A DNA stretch of 64,000 nt from JAKRSE01 sp943369295 (GCA_943369295.1 CALRMU020000001.1:1-64000), one strand, 5' to 3'; shown: positions 15,973 to 24,692, counted from the first letter of the stretch. Program-made: numbers and translations. The notes: generated by a model not told the origin, from the sequence alone.

Positions 15973-16743
15973 GTGAGCGCCAAAGAATTTCTGCAGGATT
16001 TGGGCTTGATAGATGTCTCTCGCCCTCTGCTCATCCATTCATCATTTCGCAGCCTCAAACCTTGGGGAGCTGACCCGAAGGTCTGGGTTACGGAGCTGGC
16101 CGACCTCTTTGCGGAATCCGGCTTGTTGATTCCCACCTTTACGGGCCGAAGAGAAGACGGGCCCCTGGATCCACCTCAGTTTGACCCTGAGGCAACAGAA
16201 TCTTGGACGGGAATTATTCCGGAAGCAGCCAGGAAGCACTTCGGACCCGATGCCAGAAGCCTGCACCCCACCCACTCGTTTCTCTGCCTTGGCGGGGCAG
16301 CAGGATGGAAAGAGGGGCATGAGACTTGTCTGACCCCTTGTGGACCTGGTTCTCCCCTCGTGAGGCTGGCTAAAGAAAACGGCCAGATTCTGCTGGCTGG
16401 ATGCGGGTTGGAAAGCCTGACTCTCGTCCACGCCGCCGAAGAAGCTGCCGAGGCGCCCTACGTGCTGCAGCCAGAGCCTGTGCGCTGCAAAGTGAAGATG
16501 CAAGGTGACTGGCGCCAGACAGAACCTATCCACCTGCATTCTTGGGAAACTCCCCGCGCTTACGAGAAGCTAGAACCAAGATTGAGAGAGGCCGGCCTTC
16601 TGGAATCCAAGGAAATGAAAGGATTCTGCTGCAGAGTCATTCAGGCCGGCCCGACGCTCGATCTGCTCATAGAATGGATTAGAACTGACCCCGCCTGCGT
16701 CCTTCCGGACTTACATCCCGGGGACCTGACCCATATCCATTGA
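15973..16743 (+). CDS. aminoglycoside N(3)-acetyltransferase family protein
   Basis: 256 residues of the AAC(3)/YokD family, acetyl-CoA-dependent transferases. Visible motifs are LLIHSSFRSLKPWG near residue 20, the HPTHSF motif near 98-103, and LLAGCGLESLTLVHAAEE near 140-157, which holds the His-Ala-Glu of the active site. Some chromosomal members act on other amines, so drug resistance is not implied. The start is a GTG at 15973; an ATG at 15962 opens only a four-codon frame ending in TGA across the GTG. The 3' end overlaps the convergent lipoprotein gene by 33 bases. Confidence 0.8.
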   Translation: MSAKEFLQDLGLIDVSRPLLIHSSFRSLKPWGADPKVWVTELADLFAESGLLIPTFTGRREDGPLDPPQFDPEATESWTGIIPEAARKHFGPDARSLHPTHSFLCLGGAAGWKEGHETCLTPCGPGSPLVRLAKENGQILLAGCGLESLTLVHAAEEAAEAPYVLQPEPVRCKVKMQGDWRQTEPIHLHSWETPRAYEKLEPRLREAGLLESKEMKGFCCRVIQAGPTLDLLIEWIRTDPACVLPDLHPGDLTHIH

Positions 16744-17199
16744 ACTTAGGGAGATGCTGACCTCCTTCTTTCCGGGCTCCTGACCGACCGTGACCATCTT
16801 CATGCTCGACTGAGTTTCACCGCCGCCACCAAACATCACCATTTGTCCAAGCTTGGGGTCGTTCATGTTGGAAATAGGCTGTCCAAGCTTTTGAGTGTAG
16901 AAAGCCACAACCTGATCCAGGGTGTCGCTGGTCATGAGGACCTGCATCTTCATGTTCATGCCCGTGCCCAGCCGCTCGTCTTCAGCTTTCACGCCAGGGT
17001 CTGCCGATGCCTTTGCGCCTGGGTAGTAGGGGATTCCCATTTCGGCTTCAGTGAACTTAAGCCCGGTAGTGACCGTGACCCCATTGATGGTCTGAGTTTC
17101 GACTGGTTTTCCGCCGTAGCTCATTCCGCCTCTCATGCAGCCGGAAAGCAGGGTGAGGCAGGCGAGGCCTATGATTACAAGAGAGGTGATTCGAGACAT
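16711..17199 (-). CDS. lipoprotein of unknown function
   Basis: 162 residues with a lipoprotein signal ending LLSGC (Cys21). The mature part contains MGIPYYPGAKASADPG and a VVAFYTQKLGQPIS segment, a pattern seen in small exported proteins that track a pairwise Tyr-Pro motif, but I do not recognise a named family. It is Met- and Gly-rich (MNMKMQVLM, MVMFGGGGE). The 3' end overlaps the AAC(3)-like gene tail to tail. Confidence 0.7.
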   Translation of the reverse strand: MSRITSLVIIGLACLTLLSGCMRGGMSYGGKPVETQTINGVTVTTGLKFTEAEMGIPYYPGAKASADPGVKAEDERLGTGMNMKMQVLMTSDTLDQVVAFYTQKLGQPISNMNDPKLGQMVMFGGGGETQSSMKMVTVGQEPGKKEVSISLSSMDMGQVPGM

Positions 17200-17324
17200 G
17201 ATCGGATATTATCCGAACCAAGGCATTCTTAACATATAAATAAAAGTCTGCTTTCGTCAGAAGAGATTTGGGGATGAAGCCCAGTCTTGTTTTTGAGGCA
17301 AAGAGGTATCCTTTGAAATTGAGT

Positions 17325-17401
17325 CGGGATGTGGCTCAGCTTGGTAGAGCGCCTCGTTCGGGACGAGGAGGTCGTGGGTTCGAATCCCGCCATCCCGACC
17401 A
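17325..17401 (+). tRNA. tRNA-Pro (anticodon CGG)
   Basis: 77 bases fold as a cloverleaf. The acceptor stem CGGGATG pairs with CATCCCG, the anticodon stem CCTCG/CGAGG encloses the loop TTCGGGA (anticodon CGG, G37), and the T arm is GTGGGTTCGAATCCCGC. The CCA end is encoded (17399-17401). The minus-strand frame across it is a common artefact. Confidence 0.97.
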
Positions 17402-17487
17402 CTTTTATGCCTGCGGCCAGTTTCTGGTCTTGAGCTAAGTCTTGAGTGTTTCCACTCGACTTCTCTGCAGGTAGGTTTTCAGTTTCA

Positions 17488-17570
17488 GCCCATCCCAACC
17501 CTTCCCTGGGGAAGAGCTTTGTAAGAATGGCGGTTTTCGACCCTCGCCTATCGGCTCGGTCGAAAACCGC
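17488..17570. repeat. bipartite hairpin repeat, copy 1
   Basis: Module 1 is CCCATCCCAACCC followed by the tight hairpin CTTCCC-TG-GGGAAG and a T-rich stretch. Module 2 is a perfect 13-bp stem, GCGGTTTTCGACC (17530-17542) with GGTCGAAAACCGC (17558-17570). It lies between tRNA-Pro and the 3' end of czcA. Confidence 0.9.
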
Positions 17571-17611
17571 ATGATTCCGGAGTTAACTTGCCCTTTGCCT
17601 CTCTATCAAGG

Positions 17612-20600
17612 CTAAATGGCTTTCACAGCTCCGCCATCCTCCTTTTCAAAGAGAGCGAATAGAACAGGAAGCACCAGCAGGGTAAGCAGAGTCGCCGAGA
17701 GGATCCCTCCGATCACGACTGTTGCCAAGGGCCGCTGGACCTCTGCACCGATGCCGGTGTTTAAAGCCATAGGGATGAACCCTAGGGCCGCGACGAGGGC
17801 CGTCATAAGCACAGGACGGAGCCTTTCTTCCGCCCCTCGTTGAATCGCCTCACCCAAACTAAGCCCCTCTGATCTTAGCCGGTTAATGGCAGAAACCATA
17901 ACAACACCGTTGAGCACAGCGACTCCAGAAAGGGCGATGAACCCTACTCCGGCAGTGATGCTGAAGGGCATGCCACGGGCAGCCAGGGCGATGATTCCAC
18001 CTGTGACAGCCAAAGGAACCCCGGTGAAGATAAGCACTGCCTGCTTTACAGACCCGAAGGTGATGAAGAGCAGGACGAAAATCAGCGCAAGAGCGGCCGG
18101 AACGACCAAAGAGAGCCTTTGGGATGCCCTTTGCAGGTTCTCAAACTGGCCTCCCCAGGCAACGTAGTAGGCTTCTTTCAGCTTCACCTTATTCTTCAGA
18201 GTTCGCTGGGCTTCAGCGACAAATGAGCCCAAGTCTCTGCCTCTCACGTTCAGCTGGACCACGACTCGACGCTTGCCGTTTTCCCTAGAAATCTGGGCCG
18301 GAGCTGCCTGCATCGTGATCGAAGCCAAGCTGGAGAGGGGCAACGAGCCGCCCGCCGGAGTCTCCACCCGCATGTCTTTGATGGCCTCGACATCGTTCTT
18401 CATCGAGTCTGGCAGCTGCAGGGCCAGATCGAATCGGCGGTCGCCTTCAATAATCTGACCGACAGGCTCGCGGCCAAGAGCGAAAGAGACAATGTGCTGA
18501 ATGTCATCCACCGCGACGCCAGCCCTCGCAATGGCAGCCCGGTCAATCTCGATTTGTAGAACCGGAACCTCATCGACCTGTTCAACTTCAACGTCAGAAG
18601 CTCCTTTAATCTCTCTCATTAAAGCTGCGACTTCGTCAGCCTTTACCTTCAATTCGTCAAGGTCGTCACCAAAAATCTTGATGCCGACATCGGCTTTGAC
18701 GCCAGAAACAATTTCGGAGAATCGCAGTTCAATGGGCTGGCTAAAGTTGTAGCCCTGCCCCGGAACCTCCTCGATTTTCTTCTGAAGCTCGACCACCAGC
18801 TTTTCCTTCGTCATCCCTTTTCGCCATTGCGATTTGGGTTTCAGCATCACAAAGCTGTCTGTGATGCTAAGCGGCATGGGGTCAGTGGCGATTTCTGGCG
18901 TGCCGGTTCTTGAAAAGACGGTCGAAACCTCCGGCACCTCGCGGACCTTCTTTTCATAAGCTGTCACAAGTTTTAAGGTCTGTTCAAGATCGACTGTTCG
19001 GAGCCTTACTGGTTGAATAACCAGAGATCCTTCGTCTAGCTTCGGTACAAATTCTGATCCTAATCGAGTGAAAACAAATCCGCTGACGACGAGCAGAACC
19101 AAGGCAGAACCTGCCACCAGCCACTTGTTTGCCAAGGCAAAAACAAGTGATGGCCTATAGAGCTTGCCCAAAAACGTCATCAAGCGGCTGTGCTTTTCCT
19201 GCGTGTTGGGCCCAAGAAACACAGAGCAGAGGGCAGGAACGAGGGTGAGCGAGAGCACCAAGGCCCCCACCAAAGCAAAAATGAAGACAAGCGCCATAGG
19301 CTTGAACATCTTTCCTTCAGTGCCTTCCAGGGCGAGAATCGGGATGAAAGTGGCGATGACGATCATTTCGCCAAACTGAGTGACCTTTCTGACTTCAGAA
19401 GTCGCAGCTTTGACAACTTCGCTGTGTTCAAGCTTGGTCAAGGGTCGCCCGAGCCGGGCTCTGGCTTCGCCCAGACGCCTCACGCAGTTCTCTACCATGA
19501 TCACGGCGCCATCGACAATGATTCCGAAATCGATAGCCCCCAGGCTCATGAGGTTGCCGCTAATGCCGAACCTCTGCATGCCAATAATCGCGCAGATCAT
19601 GGCGAGGGGAATTGTCACGGCCGCAATCAAGGCTCCTCTCACACTGCCAAGGAGCACGAGCAGAACGAGGATGACTAGCACGGCGCCTTCGAGAAGGCTC
19701 TTCTCCACTGTATGCAGAACGCCAGTGACAAACTCTGACCGGTTATAGGTGGTGGTCAGGGTGACATCTGCAGGGAGCTGAGCCTTTACTTCCGCAATCC
19801 GTTTGTCAACGGCATTGGCCACGGTCTGCCCATTGGCTCCTTTGAGCATCATCACGATAACGACAAGACTCTCCTTGCCGTCCTTAGTCGAAACTCCCGT
19901 TAAAACGGGAACGCCAAGTTCGACAGAGGCCACATCTTTGATGAGGGTTGGGATTCCCCCTTCGGCCTGAACGACGATCTGTTCTAGATCCGACGCAGAC
20001 TTGGCCAAGCCCAAAGATCTGATCAAGATCCTCTCGCCTCCCTGCTCAATCAATCCGCCGCCGGCATTCTGATTGTTCTTCTGCAGAGCTTCGACTATTG
20101 CATCGAAAGTGATTCCCCGGGCGAGCATCTGCTGGGGATTGATCACGACCTGATACTGCTTAACGCTGCCGTCGGTCGAGTTCACCTCGGCTACGCCGGG
20201 AACGGTGCGGAGCTGGGGGGCGATCACCCAATCCTGTAGCTCTCTCAGCTCAGCTGGAGACCGGTCTGGACTCTCCAGGGAGTACATGTAAATGTCCCCA
20301 AGGCCAGTCGAAACCGGACCCATTTGAGGGGCAGAAACTCCACTGGGGAGCTCTTCTCTTACCGTGGTAAGGCGTTCATTGACAAGCTGCCTGGCGAAGT
20401 AAATATCAACTTCATCGCTGAAAGTGACATTAACCTGAGAGAGTCCGAACTGGCTAAGGCTCCGAACCTGCTCCACTTTTGGCAGGCCACCCATCGCGGT
20501 TTCGATGGGAAAGGTCACCAGCTTTTCAATCTCTTCGGGGCTCAGGCCGCCAGTCTCTGTATTGATCGAAATCTGGTTGGTGGTGATATCGGGGACGGCA

Positions 20601-20710
20601 TCCAAGTTGACCTTGGGCCAGGCCAAGACTCCCAGAACGACAAGCACCACTGCCCCGAGGATAACGATCAGCCTTTGGGTAAGGCTGAACTCAAGAATCT
20701 TCTCAAGCAT
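17612..20710 (-). CDS. czcA: heavy-metal efflux RND transporter (CzcA type)
   Basis: 1032-residue inner-membrane proton antiporter of a tripartite metal pump. The N terminus (LEFSLTQRLIVILGAVVL...NLDAVPDITTNQI) is typical of HME-RND. The transmembrane proton-relay motif DFGIIVDGAVIMVEN lies at 394-408. That Asp/Asp/Glu pattern belongs to divalent-cation pumps (Zn, Co, Cd, Ni) rather than the CusA Cu/Ag group. Two periplasmic porter halves and two sets of six helices fit the length. The start ATG overlaps the czcB stop by one base (TAATG). It is the last gene of the metal operon; repeat copy 1 follows. Confidence 0.95.
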   Translation of the reverse strand: MLEKILEFSLTQRLIVILGAVVLVVLGVLAWPKVNLDAVPDITTNQISINTETGGLSPEEIEKLVTFPIETAMGGLPKVEQVRSLSQFGLSQVNVTFSDEVDIYFARQLVNERLTTVREELPSGVSAPQMGPVSTGLGDIYMYSLESPDRSPAELRELQDWVIAPQLRTVPGVAEVNSTDGSVKQYQVVINPQQMLARGITFDAIVEALQKNNQNAGGGLIEQGGERILIRSLGLAKSASDLEQIVVQAEGGIPTLIKDVASVELGVPVLTGVSTKDGKESLVVIVMMLKGANGQTVANAVDKRIAEVKAQLPADVTLTTTYNRSEFVTGVLHTVEKSLLEGAVLVILVLLVLLGSVRGALIAAVTIPLAMICAIIGMQRFGISGNLMSLGAIDFGIIVDGAVIMVENCVRRLGEARARLGRPLTKLEHSEVVKAATSEVRKVTQFGEMIVIATFIPILALEGTEGKMFKPMALVFIFALVGALVLSLTLVPALCSVFLGPNTQEKHSRLMTFLGKLYRPSLVFALANKWLVAGSALVLLVVSGFVFTRLGSEFVPKLDEGSLVIQPVRLRTVDLEQTLKLVTAYEKKVREVPEVSTVFSRTGTPEIATDPMPLSITDSFVMLKPKSQWRKGMTKEKLVVELQKKIEEVPGQGYNFSQPIELRFSEIVSGVKADVGIKIFGDDLDELKVKADEVAALMREIKGASDVEVEQVDEVPVLQIEIDRAAIARAGVAVDDIQHIVSFALGREPVGQIIEGDRRFDLALQLPDSMKNDVEAIKDMRVETPAGGSLPLSSLASITMQAAPAQISRENGKRRVVVQLNVRGRDLGSFVAEAQRTLKNKVKLKEAYYVAWGGQFENLQRASQRLSLVVPAALALIFVLLFITFGSVKQAVLIFTGVPLAVTGGIIALAARGMPFSITAGVGFIALSGVAVLNGVVMVSAINRLRSEGLSLGEAIQRGAEERLRPVLMTALVAALGFIPMALNTGIGAEVQRPLATVVIGGILSATLLTLLVLPVLFALFEKEDGGAVKAI

Positions 20711-22326
20711 TAGTGCTCGTGCCCCTTCAGCTCGTCTTTCTTCAACTGGCTTTTGAGGATGAAAGCGCCCTTGACGACCAGATTGTCACCTGCTTCAAGG
20801 CCAGAAAGTATCTGCACTTGAGTGCCGTTTTTCGATCCTAACTTAACCTCTTCTCGATGAAATTCTTTGTCATGCTGTACAAAAACAAAGGACTTGCCGC
20901 CTTCTTCAATCACGCTTTCTGCAGGCACAGAAATGCCTTTCGTCTTTGCCCTTCCGGCAAAATCCACCGAGACAAACATGCCTGGCTTCAGCAGCCCTTG
21001 CGGGTTGGGGACAAGGCATTGAACAGCCAGAGTGCGGGTTTTGCTGTCGATGCTTGAGGCGAGGGTCTGGACGCTAGCAGCAAAGGTTCTGCCTGGCAGC
21101 GCCTGAGCGGTCACCATGACCCTGGCTACTTTAGCGATCAGGGAGGCATCTCTTTCTGGCACCTGAGCGGCTGCCCAGACTTGAGTCAGGTCCTCAATCT
21201 CAAAGAGGGCCTGGGTGCGGTCTACCGCCTGGCCTCGCGTGACATCGAGATGAGTGACAACTCCGGTCATGGGGGAGGTGAGGGCGACCTTTCCGCCACT
21301 CGCCTTGGCTCCGCCTGAATAGGTGCGGTAGCTGGCCGAGGCATTGGCGACGGCTTTTGCGGAGGAGTTTAGGAGTTCGCGAGAAGAACGAAGAGCGATG
21401 TGGCTCCGATCAAGTTCCAGCTTGGCAGACCTTAACTCAGCTTCGGCTGTCTGAACTTCTCGAGAGTTGAGCAGCCCCTGTTCAGCGATTCGCTTTTCTC
21501 TCTCGTAAGCGTTTTGGGCAAGATCAACCCTAGCTTTAGCGCGGTTAACCCTAATTTCATCCTGCTGGACTTCAAGCCGGGCGGCTTCGAACTCGCTTCG
21601 AGACACCAAGCCATCACGATAGAGGGCTTCGGTTCGACGCAGTTCTTCAGCATGGGAAGCCTGTTCTTTCTGAGCGCTCAGCAGATCGCTTTGAGCATCG
21701 TTCAGTTCGCTTTGCGCGGTCTGCAAGGGAGCCTGGTTGAAGGCTCCTGCTTTGACCAGCTGCTTTTGCCGAGCCAAAGTCTGGGTTGAGGCCGCGACCT
21801 TTGAAGCAGCCAGCTTCACCTGAGATTCTTGATCTTTCAGCTGAGCAAGAGCGGCTTCCTGCTGACGTTTGGCTTCAGATATTCTGTTCCAAGCTTCGGC
21901 CAGTTCGGTCGATTCAATTGTTCCCAACTGCTGGCCCCGTACAACTTTCTGTCCGAGTGAGACAGAAAGGGTCACCAACCGCCCGGCGACTGTAGGGGTG
22001 ACGAGAGCTTTGCCGCTGGATGTCGCGGTGATGGTGCCAGGGGTGGTGAGGCTGGATTGAATCTCAGTGGAAGTAACCATCTGAGTCTCGATTCCTGCTG
22101 TTTTCGCCTGGTCTGGGGTTAGGGCGACTACCCCTTCCTCGTGACCCTCTTCACCGTGAGCAGCTTCTTCCGGTCCGTGGTCGTGGCCAGCATGATCATC
22201 GCTTCCTGCCGCTGCGTGGTCATGGCCGGCGTGATCATCTTCAGCTTTTGCCGATCCGCCGCCCTGGCAGCCAGCCAGGGCAGCAAAAAGGGCCAGGGGC
22301 AGCAGCAGTTTGGCGTTAATGGTCAT
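20710..22326 (-). CDS. czcB: RND efflux periplasmic adaptor lipoprotein with His-rich N terminus
   Basis: About 538 residues from the ATG at 22326. That start gives a clean lipoprotein signal (MTINAKLLLPLALFAALAGC, Cys20); the longer frame from 22389 only runs back through the small lipoprotein gene. Right after Cys20 comes a His/Asp-rich segment with two DDHAGHDH units, a likely metal sponge. Then follow a barrel-sandwich region, a long coiled-coil hairpin (about 150-340) and the beta-barrel and membrane-proximal domains of HlyD/CusB adaptors. It bridges CzcA and the outer-membrane channel. It overlaps the upstream small lipoprotein gene by 11 bases. Confidence 0.92.
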   Translation of the reverse strand: MTINAKLLLPLALFAALAGCQGGGSAKAEDDHAGHDHAAAGSDDHAGHDHGPEEAAHGEEGHEEGVVALTPDQAKTAGIETQMVTSTEIQSSLTTPGTITATSSGKALVTPTVAGRLVTLSVSLGQKVVRGQQLGTIESTELAEAWNRISEAKRQQEAALAQLKDQESQVKLAASKVAASTQTLARQKQLVKAGAFNQAPLQTAQSELNDAQSDLLSAQKEQASHAEELRRTEALYRDGLVSRSEFEAARLEVQQDEIRVNRAKARVDLAQNAYEREKRIAEQGLLNSREVQTAEAELRSAKLELDRSHIALRSSRELLNSSAKAVANASASYRTYSGGAKASGGKVALTSPMTGVVTHLDVTRGQAVDRTQALFEIEDLTQVWAAAQVPERDASLIAKVARVMVTAQALPGRTFAASVQTLASSIDSKTRTLAVQCLVPNPQGLLKPGMFVSVDFAGRAKTKGISVPAESVIEEGGKSFVFVQHDKEFHREEVKLGSKNGTQVQILSGLEAGDNLVVKGAFILKSQLKKDELKGHEH

Positions 22327-22441
22327 GGTTTTCGCCAGGGGCATGGTTGTGCCCCGCGTGGTCATCCTGTGGAGCTTCGGCGCTGCCACAGCCAGCCAGA
22401 AGAAGGGAAGCGACGATGATGAGTGATAGGATCTTTTTCAT
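22316..22441 (-). CDS. 41-residue His-rich lipoprotein inside the efflux operon
   Basis: A short frame missed by length cut-offs. The product starts MKKILSLIIVASLLLAGC, a perfect lipoprotein signal (Cys18), then has only 23 residues, including DDHAGHNH and ending ENHDH (five His and several acidic residues in the last 16). Its ATG overlaps the czcC stop as ATGA (22438-22441) and its own stop overlaps the czcB start by 11 bases, so translational coupling is likely. The DDHAGH motif also occurs in the N terminus of CzcB. Likely role: a membrane-anchored metal-binding peptide that hands cations to the pump. Function is inferred from composition and position only. Confidence 0.75.
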   Translation of the reverse strand: MKKILSLIIVASLLLAGCGSAEAPQDDHAGHNHAPGENHDH

Positions 22442-23679
22442 TGTTTTGTCTCCAGGAGAGTGCCGGTGGCCTGTAAAGAAGCCGCCTTTAAAAGCTTGAG
22501 TCTGAGCCGAACAGCAATCGATTCCTGTTCAACTTCGCGCAGAGATCTTGTTGATTCCAAGACTTCTAAAAGCGTTCCCACGCCTTCGTTAAAGCCTTTC
22601 TGCGATTTTTCGACCAGAACCTTGGCTTGATCGATAAGGAGCCTGTAGGCAGCAAGCTGTTCTTCTGCCGCTTTGATTTCGAGGTTCAAAGATTCCACTT
22701 CGGCCTTGGCCCGAATAAGCAGATCTTCTCTTTCTGCTTTCAGGGCAGCTTCCTTGAGGGAAAAGGCTTTAGCCTCCGATCGGCTTCGGCCAGAATCCCA
22801 CAGGTTCCAGGTGAGCTGAAGTCTTGCGCCGAAACGGGTGTCGGTGCTGCTCCAGCCAGATTTCAAACCATAAAGGTCAAGGTCTGGCATGAGGGCAGAC
22901 TTGGCCGACTTCGCTTCTGCCCGGACTTCGTCAGCATCGAGCTGGGCAAGCCTCAGGTCTGGGCGCGATTCCAGATCAGCCGGTGCCGCAAAACTAAGTT
23001 CGGCAGCTTCCAATGACGTTGGAGTCTGGTCGATGCCGATCGCGGCAGCCAGCAGCTTGAAGGCAGATGCTTTTTGAGCCAGGAGAAGTTTCTCCTGCTG
23101 TCTTGCCCGGTCGAGCTCCATCTTGGCTCTCAGAACCTGGATTTCAGGGACTCGGCCTTCTTCGAATCGCCGCGTCGTGGCTGCCAGAACCTTCTCGGCA
23201 AGGGCAGATACTTCCCCTGCCACCTTGGCTGATTCTTCTGCACTGGCAGCTTCGAAGAACCTGGTGAGGACCTCGGTTTGAACTTGAAGTTGAAGAGTTT
23301 TGACTTCGACTTCAGCCTTGGATTGCCTGATTCGGCCGAGTGCTCTGCCTGACGATGAGCGGCCGAAAAGGTCTAGCGGCTGGCGAAGGTAAAGGTCTTC
23401 ATCAGTCGCTCCGAGGTCTGGATGGCTGGAGAGGCCTGCTCCGACACTGAGAGGAGGAAGGGCTCCGAGCACCTTGCCGCTCTGCTGAGCGGAGGCGACC
23501 TTGAGCCGGGCGGCGACAAGATTCGGCCGGTTTTGGGCAGTCTTCAGCGCTTGAGATAGGCTCAAGGGCTGATCTGCATAGGCAGCCGTCGCTGCTGCAA
23601 AGAGCAGTAAAAATGGTATGGGTTTCAAACGGGAATCTCTTCTGTAGCTTCGTTGCCAAGCGGAGCAGGGCATAGCCAT
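22438..23679 (-). CDS. czcC: outer-membrane efflux protein, TolC/CzcC family
   Basis: Up to 413 residues. After a signal peptide (KPIPFLLLFAAATAAYADQPLSL) the chain has the two-fold helical repeat of outer-membrane efflux proteins, with SLSQALKTAQNRPNLVAARLKVASA and a second half containing a GTLLEVLESTRSLREVEQE segment. It forms the trimeric outer-membrane exit duct. The ATG at 23679 adds an Arg-rich lead. A TTG at 23628 would give the shorter MKPIPFLLLFAAATAAYA signal, with a purine-rich AGAAGAGA upstream, and is a fair alternative. The stop overlaps the next gene by four bases. Confidence 0.88.
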   Translation of the reverse strand: MAMPCSAWQRSYRRDSRLKPIPFLLLFAAATAAYADQPLSLSQALKTAQNRPNLVAARLKVASAQQSGKVLGALPPLSVGAGLSSHPDLGATDEDLYLRQPLDLFGRSSSGRALGRIRQSKAEVEVKTLQLQVQTEVLTRFFEAASAEESAKVAGEVSALAEKVLAATTRRFEEGRVPEIQVLRAKMELDRARQQEKLLLAQKASAFKLLAAAIGIDQTPTSLEAAELSFAAPADLESRPDLRLAQLDADEVRAEAKSAKSALMPDLDLYGLKSGWSSTDTRFGARLQLTWNLWDSGRSRSEAKAFSLKEAALKAEREDLLIRAKAEVESLNLEIKAAEEQLAAYRLLIDQAKVLVEKSQKGFNEGVGTLLEVLESTRSLREVEQESIAVRLRLKLLKAASLQATGTLLETKQ

Positions 23680-23699
23680 GCACCCCCCGGCGGGAGGGA

Positions 23700-24128
23700 C
23701 TAAGCAGTCAGAAGAGAAGTGGGAGGTCCGCGAGGGTTAACCCAACAGGGCGGGCCTGTCGGCGGACTGCCGACAAGGTGAAAGAGCCGTTTGACTCTCG
23801 CCTCATTGGCTAAGTGAACCAGGGGTTCTGGTGCGTCTGGGGCGATCAGGTCGATATCAGGTTGAAGCTGACTGACCGACGCAGAAAAATCGGTTGAGGG
23901 GTGATCGGAACAGAAAGCCGCCTGGCAGCTTTTGTGGCAGTCCTCTTGGGGGCCATGCAGTGCCGAATCGTGATCGGAATGTTCGACCGTGTGAAGAGCT
24001 AGGCTTTCGGGACAGGCTTCGCCCGACTCGGTGCGAAAGAGACCTTCGCACCAATGAAGTTGAACAAGCAGAAGCAGTGCGCTTAAAAGCACAGCTGCTT
24101 TCTGCATCATTCCAAAGCCTAGCTTCAT
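23700..24128 (-). CDS. exported Cys/His-rich protein of the metal operon
   Basis: 142 residues. An N-terminal hydrophobic segment (MMQKAAVLLSALLLLVQLHWC) is followed by a Cys/His-rich centre: ACPESLALHTVEHSDHDSALHG, then EDCHKSCQAAFCSDH. The C terminus is Pro/Gly-rich with CWVNPRGPPTSLL. I do not recognise a named family. The placement between the metallothionein-like gene and czcC, 20 bases before czcC, suggests a periplasmic metal-binding protein. The ATG at 24128 is used, but internal ATGs at codons 7 and 8 would give a similar signal peptide. Confidence 0.72.
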   Translation of the reverse strand: MKLGFGMMQKAAVLLSALLLLVQLHWCEGLFRTESGEACPESLALHTVEHSDHDSALHGPQEDCHKSCQAAFCSDHPSTDFSASVSQLQPDIDLIAPDAPEPLVHLANEARVKRLFHLVGSPPTGPPCWVNPRGPPTSLLTA

Positions 24129-24162
24129 TTCTGCTTTGTTCTAAGACGACTGCTGAACTAAA

Positions 24163-24306
24163 TTAGCAGCAGTCGCAGTTGGGGCAGTTTTCTGGGCAGG
24201 GGCAGTTGCCATTTGCGCAGCAGGGGCAGACGCATTCGCCGTCCTGACAGGGGGGACAGGCGCACTTTCCGTTGGCGCAGCAGGGACAGGTTGTGGGTTC
24301 GCTCAT
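24163..24306 (-). CDS. 47-residue metallothionein-like protein
   Basis: A short frame missed by length cut-offs. The product has 16 Cys in 47 residues, with no His, Met only at the start and no hydrophobic core. It contains two copies of a CPCCANG(K/N)C unit separated by CxxCxxxxCxC and ends CPNCDCC. This density and CxC/CC spacing is typical of metallothioneins that wrap clusters of Zn, Cd or Cu(I); I cannot assign it to a named bacterial family. Its ATG overlaps the arsR stop as ATGA (24303-24306), so it is coupled to a metal-sensing repressor. Expected role: cytoplasmic metal buffering or storage before export. Confidence 0.85.
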   Translation of the reverse strand: MSEPTTCPCCANGKCACPPCQDGECVCPCCANGNCPCPENCPNCDCC

Positions 24307-24692
24307 TTCTTTGAATCCTCCGATCGATCAAGCTGGCCGGGTCCGAGGGTGCAGACACCCATCTTTCTCAGTTTCAGCCTTTCTTGTGTCCGCAAACGAT
24401 CTCTCTGAATTCGCTTATCCACTGTCAGAGAAGCTTTGTAGCTCTCCATCACCGCCTCTACCAGAGGGCGAGCCTCTTCTGTAAGGGCGTAGCTGACCAT
24501 CTTGTGCCGCCGGGTTGTTTCCACAATTCCAGCCTGCCGAATGGTCTGCAAATGGGCGCTCAAGGTGCTTTGTCCCATTTCCAGCGCATCCACCATTTCG
24601 CAGACGCAGAAGTCTGTTTCAAGCAGAGCGTAGAGAATTCGGACTCGGGTGGGGTCTGCAAAGGCCTTCCCCAAAAGCACAATGTCGTTCAC
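24303..24692 (-). CDS. arsR: ArsR/SmtB-family metal-sensing repressor
   Basis: 129 residues with a winged-helix core: ADPTRVRILYALLETDFCVCEMVDALEMGQSTLSAHLQ and the wing ETTRRHKMVSYAL. The CVC in helix alpha-3 (DFCVCEM) is the classic alpha-3 thiolate site of ArsR/CadC-type sensors, which bind As(III), Cd(II), Pb(II) or similar thiophilic ions and leave DNA. It is first in the metal operon and presumably autoregulates it. The start is a GTG; no clear ribosome-binding site is visible and a 28-bp imperfect palindrome abuts it. The C-terminal tail from about residue 95 is long, basic and Cys-containing (GVCTLGPG). Confidence 0.9.
   Translation of the reverse strand: MNDIVLLGKAFADPTRVRILYALLETDFCVCEMVDALEMGQSTLSAHLQTIRQAGIVETTRRHKMVSYALTEEARPLVEAVMESYKASLTVDKRIQRDRLRTQERLKLRKMGVCTLGPGQLDRSEDSKK

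Noticed and set aside
17229..17498. Minus-strand open frame with the string VGMAGFEPTTSSSRTRRSTKLSHIP
   Set aside because: It is the antisense reading of tRNA-Pro and its flanks, a well-known false protein seen over tRNA genes.
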